NCBI GenBank assembly: GCA_002428045.1
Contig: DIZZ01000009.1
Location: 18,902-31,479, forward strand
Source: Verrucomicrobia bacterium UBA6015
Lineage (GTDB): Bacteria > Verrucomicrobiota > Kiritimatiellia > UBA8416
Reading direction: 5' to 3'
Length of the DNA stretch: 12,578 nt
The notes below the pieces were generated by a model. It worked only from the letters and a program-made list of their open reading frames with translations. It was not told the DNA's origin and searched no databases. The position numbers were made by a program, and so were the translations under genes. Below, one piece after another: positions 7,179 through 12,578 of this stretch. Position 1 is the first letter of the stretch; the number at the start of each line of letters is the position of its first letter.

Positions 7179-7991
7179 ATGGACCCAAAACCGCGAATTT
7201 ATATGCCGCATTGGGAAGTGTTGGCCAATGGTTACATTGAGCTTGGCGACTGGGACATCGGGCATATTCTTGTGCCATGCTGGCGGTTGTATTGGGGAGA
7301 GCCCGCCTACGCCTGGCTGGAAAGGCGAGGCCGCCGCTGGGACCTTCAGCCAGACCAGCTTCTAGTGATTGCGCCATACACCCGGATTGAATCCGGGGTT
7401 TCGGAGACATGCCGGCACTTCTGGATCCATTTCACAGCGTCGTCGCCCTACGACTTCGTGAGCGACTGGATTGGTGCCGTGCCGCTAAGCGATTCGGGGC
7501 GCAAAGAGCTGGTAGCGCTGGCCGTGGAATTCGGCAATAAAGGCTCTTTCTCAGCACCATTCGGAACCAGGCTCTCCAGCCTGATATCACTTGGAATGTC
7601 GGCTGTCCCGGATGATTTGCTGGGTATGGTTCGCCTTGAGCCACGCGTTGATACGGCGCTCCGTCTGATGCGCAAGGATCTGGCTATGCCGATTCAGGAG
7701 CTTGCTCGGCAGGCAGGGCTGTCTCCGCGCGCACTGGATCGCTTATTTGCGGAAACTCTCGGTCAATCTCCAAAGCGTGTGCAGTCTATGCTGCGAATGA
7801 ACCGGGCGGAGCTGAAGCTTGTTTACTCGGACGATTCGATAGAAGCGATTTCGGAGCTGTGCGGCTTTCACGACCGCGCCCATTTTTCGCGTGTGTTTGG
7901 CGATGCGCATGGCCTTGGTCCGGCGAGCTACCGATCGCGCGGGCAGCTTTCAAAGCCAGACCGGACAAGCTCCCGTATTGTCAACATATAG
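7179..7991 (+). CDS. AraC-family transcriptional regulator
   Basis: The product is 270 residues from the ATG at 7179. The frame is open back to an ATG at 7074, but the extra 35 residues overlap the divergent gene's ribosome binding site and this gene's own promoter, so the shorter form is preferred; an ATG at 7203 is also possible. The N-terminal part (to about 130) is a cupin-like sensor, with alternating aromatic and charged strands including R-L-Y-W, L-V-I-A-P and R-H-F-W-I-H-F. The C-terminal ~90 residues hold the two helix-turn-helix motifs: M-P-I-Q-E-L-A-R-Q-A-G-L-S-P-R-A-L-D-R-L-F, then I-E-A-I-S-E-L-C-G-F-H-D-R-A-H-F-S-R-V-F, ending G-L-G-P-A-S-Y-R. Such regulators usually activate genes in response to a sugar or similar small ligand. 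Its divergent position points to the URO-D-like gene as a target; the glycosidase genes beyond may also be controlled. The ligand is unknown. Confidence 0.85.
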   Translation: MDPKPRIYMPHWEVLANGYIELGDWDIGHILVPCWRLYWGEPAYAWLERRGRRWDLQPDQLLVIAPYTRIESGVSETCRHFWIHFTASSPYDFVSDWIGAVPLSDSGRKELVALAVEFGNKGSFSAPFGTRLSSLISLGMSAVPDDLLGMVRLEPRVDTALRLMRKDLAMPIQELARQAGLSPRALDRLFAETLGQSPKRVQSMLRMNRAELKLVYSDDSIEAISELCGFHDRAHFSRVFGDAHGLGPASYRSRGQLSKPDRTSSRIVNI

Positions 7992-8088
7992 ATGGTCGCC
8001 ACGCTCGTCCTACCCCGACTTAGCCATCACCCGCCACGTCGCCTGCACCATCAGCCCCGCCGATCACCGTTTCTTTGACATAAAGTAG

Positions 8089-8108
8089 AACAGGCATTCC
8101 TGCCTGTT
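8089..8108 (+). terminator. Hairpin with 8-bp stem, terminator-like or dispersed repeat
   Basis: AACAGGCA (8089-8096) and TGCCTGTT (8101-8108) are perfect inverted arms around a TTCC loop, ending in TTT then CATCTT. The stem and short T-rich end suit intrinsic termination of the regulator transcript about 100 bases after its stop. The T-tract is short and the hairpin is nearly symmetric, so it could instead be a member of a dispersed palindromic repeat family. Confidence 0.5.
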
Positions 8109-8231
8109 TCATCTTATGATCAGGTCCGAGAGGTGATAAGCCTGTGGCCGACCTTTGCAAAAAACGATGGAATGAAGAAGAAAAGTAACCGTTCACGAAA
8201 TGCCTCCGAAAATCTATAAACTATTTTCATG

Positions 8232-8259
8232 TTGACGAACGCCATTCAACTCATAGATT
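8232..8259 (+). promoter_or_regulatory. Candidate promoter of the exporter operon
   Basis: TTGACG (8232-8237) and TAGATT (8254-8259) are separated by 16 bases, about 49 bases before the adaptor ATG, in the AT-rich part of the gap. The -10 matches only four of six positions, so support is modest. Confidence 0.35.
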
Positions 8260-8307
8260 GTCATTATGATTTTAGATACATCAATCGATCCGTAGGATGA
8301 GTGGCCT

Positions 8308-9270
8308 ATGAAGAGCGTGCTGGCAGTGGTTTGGGTGACTTGGTGCATCGTCGGTTGCGCATGTGCCGGGCAGGTGGCCTGTTTGGGGCAGGTCGTTCCC
8401 GGCGAGCGTGCGGTCCGTATCGCTGCGCCGGTCGGCGCTATCATCGGCGAGCTTCATGTAACGCGGGGAAGTCTTGTCGACAAGGGATCCGTGGTGGCGG
8501 TGCTGCGGGACGAGCCGACCTACCGGGCGCAATGGGAACGGTCGAAGTGTCAGGTCGCCGCAGCCGAGAACGAATTGAAGCTGGCGCTGGCTGGCGAACG
8601 TCCGGAATTGATCGCTGCACAGGAATGGCTTGTGGCTGCGATGGAGGCGGAGGTCAAGCTGTTGCAGACCCGGTTGACCCGCCACGACGCGGCAGAGAAG
8701 GGCCGGCTCATATCACAGGACGGGTATGATGAGATCATCGCCCAGTCCGACGCGCTCCGGTCCAGGATCCGACGCGAACAGAGTCTACTCTCCGCCATGC
8801 GAACCGCCCGGGCCGAGGACGCCACCCGGGCGGAGGCTGCGTTACGGCTCGCCGAAGCACAAGCGGCGGAAGCGGAGGTTTTGCTGGATCTACAGCGTAT
8901 ACGGGCACCCATGGCGGGCGAAATCCTGGATGTGCATGCGTGGCCGGGGGAAGGAATCTGGGATGGTGGCGCGGTGGTGAGCCTCGGCGAGACGGCTCGG
9001 ATGATGGTCCTGGCCGAGGTTTATGAAACGGACCTGGGGGTGGTCAAGGTCGGGCAACGTGCCGTGTTCTGCGGACAGGCATTTCCAGGGGAGGCTAGGG
9101 GCGAAGTGGTTGAAGTTCAGCGAACCCTTGAGGGTAGCAGGGTGTTTCCCATGACCCCCTCCGCCTACGTGGACCGGCGGATCGGCCTGGTACGGATCCG
9201 CCCGGACAATCCGGCGGCCCTTGCCGCGTTCAGTCACGCCCATGTGACGGTGACGATCGAGGTTCCATGA
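8308..9270 (+). CDS. Periplasmic adaptor (membrane fusion) protein, HlyD/DevB type
   Basis: The product is 320 residues. AGGA at 8294-8297 precedes the ATG. A hydrophobic N-terminus ends in I-V-G-C (14-17), a plausible lipobox, though A-C-A at 18-20 would also permit ordinary signal peptidase cleavage. Next comes the first half of a biotinyl-lipoyl-like domain (about 37-68: A-A-P-V-G-A-I-I-G-E-L), a long Ala/Glu-rich helical hairpin (about 70-195), the second lipoyl half (R-I-R-A-P-M-A-G-E-I at about 197-206), and a beta-barrel to the C-terminus. These proteins bridge an inner-membrane ABC transporter and an outer-membrane TolC-like channel; DevB of cyanobacteria does this for heterocyst glycolipid export. 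The stop overlaps the permease start by 4 bases (ATGA), so translation is coupled. No outer-membrane channel gene is visible in the window. Confidence 0.85.
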   Translation: MKSVLAVVWVTWCIVGCACAGQVACLGQVVPGERAVRIAAPVGAIIGELHVTRGSLVDKGSVVAVLRDEPTYRAQWERSKCQVAAAENELKLALAGERPELIAAQEWLVAAMEAEVKLLQTRLTRHDAAEKGRLISQDGYDEIIAQSDALRSRIRREQSLLSAMRTARAEDATRAEAALRLAEAQAAEAEVLLDLQRIRAPMAGEILDVHAWPGEGIWDGGAVVSLGETARMMVLAEVYETDLGVVKVGQRAVFCGQAFPGEARGEVVEVQRTLEGSRVFPMTPSAYVDRRIGLVRIRPDNPAALAAFSHAHVTVTIEVP

Positions 9271-10445
9271 GTGGAACAAGCGAGGACCGTCAGGCGACCC
9301 GTCGCATCCCTCTGGCCTGGCGCCAGCTCAGCGGACAGAAGCGCCGCTTTTACGTGGCGGTAGGCGGCGTTTCGTTCGGTGCCGTCCTGATGCTGTTTCA
9401 GTTGGGCATCTACCAGGCGTTTATGATCATGGCGGTGCGACCGCTCATGGCCATGCGGGGCGATCTGGCGATGATCAGTCGGGACTTTCAATATGTGCTG
9501 ACGACCGAGCCGTTTCCCGAACGGCGGCTGCAGCAAGCGCTCGCGCTACCCGACGTGGAGGCGGTCTTTCCAGTGTCCATCCAATTCGGAACGTGGCGGA
9601 ATCCCGATACAGGAACGCAGCGCAAGGTGGCGTTGTACGGGATTTATCCATTCGCGAATCCGTACACGTTGCCTGGACTCCAGGACGCCGCACCGATCCT
9701 GGCCCAGCCCGACGGCGCCTTGTATGACGACACCTCACCCCGCGAATTCGGGGACGTGGTCGGACGATTGCAGCGCGATGGGGTGGTCTACGGGGAGGTT
9801 AACAAACATGCGATAAGGGTCCTCGGCACGTATCGGCACGGGCGGACGCTGGCCGTGAACGGGCACATGCTGGTGGGCATGGAGGCGTTTCGCCGTGTCA
9901 CCGCCAGGACGGGGAAGGACATCGAACTGGGGATGATCACCTTGCGCGTCGGCGCGTCGGCCGCCGAGGTGGCAAACACCCTGAATACGCTGCTGCCGGA
10001 TGATGTGGAGGTGCTTACACGCGAGGCGTTGATCCGCCGTGAGCAAGGCTACTGGCAGCGCAACTCCCCGCTCGGGTTCATCGTCACGGCGGGCATGGTG
10101 ATTGCCATGTTTGTCGGCTCGGTGATCGCCTATCAGACGCTTTACACGGACATCAACGATCACATGCGCGAGTACGCAACCTTGAAGGCGATGGGGTTTG
10201 GCGATGGTTATTTTGTGCGCCTCGTCATGCAGGAGGCCGCGATTTTGCCAGCCTTTGGATTCGCGCCCGCGCTGCTGGCAACCGCGCTGCTGTTCCGGTT
10301 TGCCGAAGCACAAGGCGGTATCCCGACCCGCCTGACCCTGACGGATACGGTGCTGGTCGGCGGATTGACGCTGGTTTCCTGTGCCATCGCCGGGTTGCTG
10401 GCAACCCGGCGCCTGCGGGCGGCCGACCCGGCGGATATTTTTTAG
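9267..10445 (+). CDS. ABC transporter permease, DevC/FtsX type
   Basis: The product is 392 residues, with the start overlapping the adaptor stop. Four membrane segments are visible: about 29-50 (V-A-V-G-G-V-S-F-G-A-V-L), 269-292 (F-I-V-T-A-G-M-V-I-A-M-F-V-G), 322-345 (I-L-P-A-F-G-F-A-P-A-L-L) and 358-382 (L-V-G-G-L-T-L-V-S-C-A-I-A). Between the first and second lies a large periplasmic domain of ~220 residues. This is the MacB/FtsX/DevC layout of type VII ABC transporters, which work as mechanotransmitters pushing substrate out through an adaptor and TolC-like duct instead of carrying it across the inner membrane. The motif Y-A-T-L-K-A-M-G-F after segment two is typical of the coupling helix in this group. 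The absence of a fused ATPase and the gene order adaptor-permease-ATPase match DevBCA. Confidence 0.85.
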   Translation: MSGTSEDRQATRRIPLAWRQLSGQKRRFYVAVGGVSFGAVLMLFQLGIYQAFMIMAVRPLMAMRGDLAMISRDFQYVLTTEPFPERRLQQALALPDVEAVFPVSIQFGTWRNPDTGTQRKVALYGIYPFANPYTLPGLQDAAPILAQPDGALYDDTSPREFGDVVGRLQRDGVVYGEVNKHAIRVLGTYRHGRTLAVNGHMLVGMEAFRRVTARTGKDIELGMITLRVGASAAEVANTLNTLLPDDVEVLTREALIRREQGYWQRNSPLGFIVTAGMVIAMFVGSVIAYQTLYTDINDHMREYATLKAMGFGDGYFVRLVMQEAAILPAFGFAPALLATALLFRFAEAQGGIPTRLTLTDTVLVGGLTLVSCAIAGLLATRRLRAADPADIF

Positions 10446-10456
10446 GATAGGGCATC

Positions 10457-11719
10457 ATGAATACGGAACCGATTATTGCTATTGAAGGCCTTTCCCATTC
10501 GTTTGGGAAAGGCAACGCGGCACGGACGGTGTTGATAGACGTGGACATCCATTTCTATCCGGGGGAAATCGCGATCGTGACCGGTCCGTCCGGATCGGGT
10601 AAGACGACCCTGCTAACCTTGGCGGGTGCCTTGCGGTCACCGCAATCGGGCAGTGTGAAGGTGGCCGGGCGCGAGCTTAACGGGGCCACGGGGCGTACGC
10701 AATTGGCGGTGCGCCGGAAAATCGGCTTCATCTTCCAACACCACAATTTACTGGAATCCCTGAGCGCGGTAGAAAACGTGCAGATGGGGTTGGAGCACGA
10801 GGCCGGTCTGCCAAAAGGCGAATCGCGCCGACGTGCGCTGGACATGCTGGAGCGGGTGGGATTGTCGGACCATGCCGCCAAACCACCCTCGGCCCTTTCT
10901 GGCGGGCAGCGGCAGCGGGTGGCGATCGCGCGGGCGCTGGTGCGCGATCCGGCGATCGTCATGGCCGACGAACCGACCGCCGCACTGGACAGCCACTCAG
11001 GGCGCGAAATCGTGGACTTGCTCCATAAGCTGGCCCGCGAACAGGGATGCTCAATCCTGCTGGTAACCCACGACAACCGAATCCTTGACGTGGCCGATCG
11101 CATCCTTATGCTTGACGACGGACGTATTGAGGAAAGCAGCCGCGCACTGGAACGGCTGAAGAAAAACATGGCGGCCACGATGCAGGCCATCGCACGATAT
11201 CCGGCACTCCTGGGCGGTGCGGGGGGGGCCGACGCGGAGCCCCAGGTGCAGCAGGTGCAGGTGACCCGGAAACAGATCGAGGACGCGCGGCGCACGGCGG
11301 GAGCGCTGGCCGCCCGCAAGTGGGGCGAAAGCCTGCTGCGACGAACGGCGGCGCTGGCCGAGGCGGCGGAAATGCTGTACCATATCGAGGCGTCGTCACG
11401 TACCTTTTGTGCGGCGATTGCCCTGTCCGGCGCAGTTGGCACCGGGTCGCCAGCCGATCGGTTGTTCCAGAGCCTCGAATTTCTGCTTCTGTCGGCGGGC
11501 GATGCACTCGCGTTGGAGGATATCGAGGACACCGAGCGGCTAGCCGCCATGACGGGCGACCGGGGCGAGATGATGAAGACGCTGCGCGAGAAACAATGCG
11601 ACGCATTGGGGCCCGAGCATGCCGGCACGGTCGGTCTGTTTTATGACCTGACCGATGTATTCTCCCGGCTCGTGTATTTCCTGCACGGGCTGGCACGGTG
11701 CTGGAAGGAGATGGCATGA
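10457..11719 (+). CDS. ABC transporter ATPase, DevA/LolD type, with helical (PhoU-like?) C-terminal extension
   Basis: The product is 420 residues, against about 220-240 for typical DevA/LolD ATPases. The ATPase domain (1-226) is complete: Walker A G-P-S-G-S-G-K-T (43-50), Q-loop Q94, signature L-S-G-G-Q (147-151), Walker B I-V-M-A-D-E-P (167-173) and switch histidine H205. It powers the adjacent permease. Residues 227-420 form an extra, mostly helical region: a basic helix, a Gly/Gln-rich linker near 252-270, then helices ending L-F-Y-D-L-T-D-V-F-S-R-L-V-Y-F-L. The pattern of a charged helical pair followed by F-x-D-L-x-x-x-x-x-R recalls PhoU-like bundles found in phosphate regulators and Na/Pi symporters. 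That likeness was judged by eye and could be wrong. The gene begins 11 bases after the permease and its TGA overlaps the next ATG. Confidence 0.85.
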   Translation: MNTEPIIAIEGLSHSFGKGNAARTVLIDVDIHFYPGEIAIVTGPSGSGKTTLLTLAGALRSPQSGSVKVAGRELNGATGRTQLAVRRKIGFIFQHHNLLESLSAVENVQMGLEHEAGLPKGESRRRALDMLERVGLSDHAAKPPSALSGGQRQRVAIARALVRDPAIVMADEPTAALDSHSGREIVDLLHKLAREQGCSILLVTHDNRILDVADRILMLDDGRIEESSRALERLKKNMAATMQAIARYPALLGGAGGADAEPQVQQVQVTRKQIEDARRTAGALAARKWGESLLRRTAALAEAAEMLYHIEASSRTFCAAIALSGAVGTGSPADRLFQSLEFLLLSAGDALALEDIEDTERLAAMTGDRGEMMKTLREKQCDALGPEHAGTVGLFYDLTDVFSRLVYFLHGLARCWKEMA

Positions 11720-12578
11720 AGACGCCAGGAATGCTGAAGCGACACGCGCTGAACGGGGCGGGCCATATCGTGCTCGGACCGCTGGCCCGTGCTCACCTCC
11801 GCTCGCTGGCCCGCGCGGGGGACCGCCAGGAGTTTTTGTTCCGGACCTTGCGGGATCGCCTGGCCAGCACGGTGGCGGGGCGGGATATCCGGCTGGGGAA
11901 GTATGCAACCTACAGGGAATTTATCCGACATGTTCCGCCGCAAGGATACGACTTTTATGAGGGGTACGTTAAACGGGTCATGGATGGTGAACCCAATGTC
12001 CTGTACGGCGACCCCACGGAGTTTTTCCTGATGACGTCGGGCACATCCGGCTTCAACCGAAAGATCATCCCATGCAACAAGGCGCTCCGGATGACACTCG
12101 AACGTACGCAGCGCCTAGCGCTGGCGACGCTGATCAGCGAGGGGGGTGGATTGACGTTGGCATCGGACCGGTTTGCCTACGGGACACGGTCGAACCGGGA
12201 AAACGTGAATGGGATTCCGAAGGATTACATCAGCGGCATCATTCCGCATCTGGTTCCGCGCGTGCTGCGGGAATACATCGTACCCACCGAGTCAGCGCTG
12301 GAAATCAGCGATGGGGCGGCCAAGGTCCGGCGCATCGCGCACGAAACGCGCCAGCGTGACGTGCGGGGGATCTTCGGTGTGCCAGCGCACCTGCTGCATG
12401 TATTGCGCGACGTCATGGCGGAATGGGGTGTCGGGTGCCTCCGGGAGGTCTGGCCCAATCTGGCGACATGCGTCTATTCAGGGACCTCGGTGCAGTCGTT
12501 TCGCCACAGCCTGGATCGATTGGCGGGCAGGCCGTTACAGTATTTTGGCACGTATGTTTCGACGGAGAGTCCGCTGGG
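11716..12578 (+). CDS. GH3-family acyl-acid amido synthetase-like enzyme (partial, runs off the right edge)
   Basis: The start ATG overlaps the ATPase stop (ATGA) and is preceded by GGAAGGAG at 11703-11710. The frame stays open for 287 codons to the window end. Residues 107-112 (T-S-G-T-S-G, followed by F-N-R-K-I-I-P) form the phosphate-binding motif of ANL-type adenylating enzymes in the form typical of the Gretchen Hagen 3 family. An E-V-W-P-N-L stretch with Y-S-G-T-S and, at the edge, Y-V-S-T-E (280-284) fit the second adenylate-binding motif. Plant GH3 enzymes adenylate a carboxylic acid and join it to an amino acid; bacterial members are largely uncharacterised. This is not glycoside hydrolase family 3. 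The missing part would be roughly the C-terminal 40%. Translation coupling to the exporter suggests it makes or modifies the exported compound, which is inference. Confidence 0.8.
   Translation, partial: MKTPGMLKRHALNGAGHIVLGPLARAHLRSLARAGDRQEFLFRTLRDRLASTVAGRDIRLGKYATYREFIRHVPPQGYDFYEGYVKRVMDGEPNVLYGDPTEFFLMTSGTSGFNRKIIPCNKALRMTLERTQRLALATLISEGGGLTLASDRFAYGTRSNRENVNGIPKDYISGIIPHLVPRVLREYIVPTESALEISDGAAKVRRIAHETRQRDVRGIFGVPAHLLHVLRDVMAEWGVGCLREVWPNLATCVYSGTSVQSFRHSLDRLAGRPLQYFGTYVSTESPL

Larger units (their letters stand above)
7992..8307. other. Intergenic region of about 316 bases without a gene
   Basis: No convincing coding frame is present. The first ~80 bases are GC-rich and featureless. 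An isolated perfect TTGACA (8075-8080) has no fitting -10 element. The hairpin at 8089-8108 follows, then an AT-rich stretch (about 8200-8285) with a candidate promoter. Both the end of the regulator transcript and the start of the exporter operon must lie here. Confidence 0.6.

Noticed and set aside
8122..8156. AGGTC...GACCT inverted repeat in the gap before the exporter operon
   Set aside because: Only 5-bp arms with a loop above 20 bases; not distinguishable from chance, and no further riboswitch-like structure was seen.
10555..11628. Long minus-strand open frame opposite the ABC ATPase gene
   Set aside because: It is Ser/Arg/Pro-rich low-complexity sequence mirroring a gene with all ABC motifs intact; it is a shadow.
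1..12578. CRISPR array, tRNA/rRNA genes, insertion sequences or attachment sites
   Set aside because: No regularly spaced direct repeats, no tRNA-like or rRNA-like segments, no transposase or integrase motifs and no terminal inverted repeats were seen on reading the window.

Overview
The window looks like a stretch of chromosome from a PVC-superphylum bacterium, most plausibly Kiritimatiellota, Lentisphaerota or Verrucomicrobiota. This is an inference from gene content read by eye: secreted PDZ/HEAT proteins beside six-hairpin glycosidases, a stand-alone uroporphyrinogen-decarboxylase-like (URO-D) gene paired with an AraC regulator, and a DevBCA-type exporter followed by a GH3-type acyl-adenylating enzyme. 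No rRNA, tRNA, CRISPR array or transposase was seen. By eye, the right-hand third (about 8.3 kb onward) is richer in G+C than the left end.

Left part (1-5995), plus strand. The window opens inside the last ~85 codons of a glycosidase resembling the C-terminus of alpha-L-rhamnosidases. Next comes an AAA ATPase with a DUF4143-type C-terminus. Its DNA-binding/DUF4143 half is intact (454-1410), but the P-loop half (about 275-453) is broken by stops and frame changes. Two secreted proteins follow, 27 bases apart and probably co-transcribed: a 915-residue PDZ + alpha-toroid + HEAT-repeat protein (DUF6288-like) and a 549-residue six-hairpin glycosidase. Together they suggest periplasmic or exported polysaccharide processing.

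Middle (5996-8307). A URO-D-superfamily gene on the minus strand converges on the glycosidase gene. It diverges from an AraC-type regulator with a good TTGAAA-17-TATAAA promoter, whose predicted transcription start falls on the A of the chosen ATG, so the regulator may be leaderless. The ~120-base divergent region holds palindromic elements that could be its operator. A 316-base gap without genes follows, containing an 8-bp-stem hairpin.

Right part (8308-12578), plus strand. Four genes are packed with 4-base overlaps or an 11-base gap: a periplasmic adaptor (HlyD/DevB type), an ABC permease (DevC type), an ABC ATPase (DevA type) with a ~190-residue helical C-terminal extension that looks PhoU-like, and a GH3-family acyl-acid amido synthetase-like enzyme that runs off the right edge. 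The tight packing suggests that the product of the GH3-type enzyme, or a lipid related to it, is the exporter's cargo. This GH3-DevBCA operon, with its unusual ATPase, is the best candidate here for an undescribed system.
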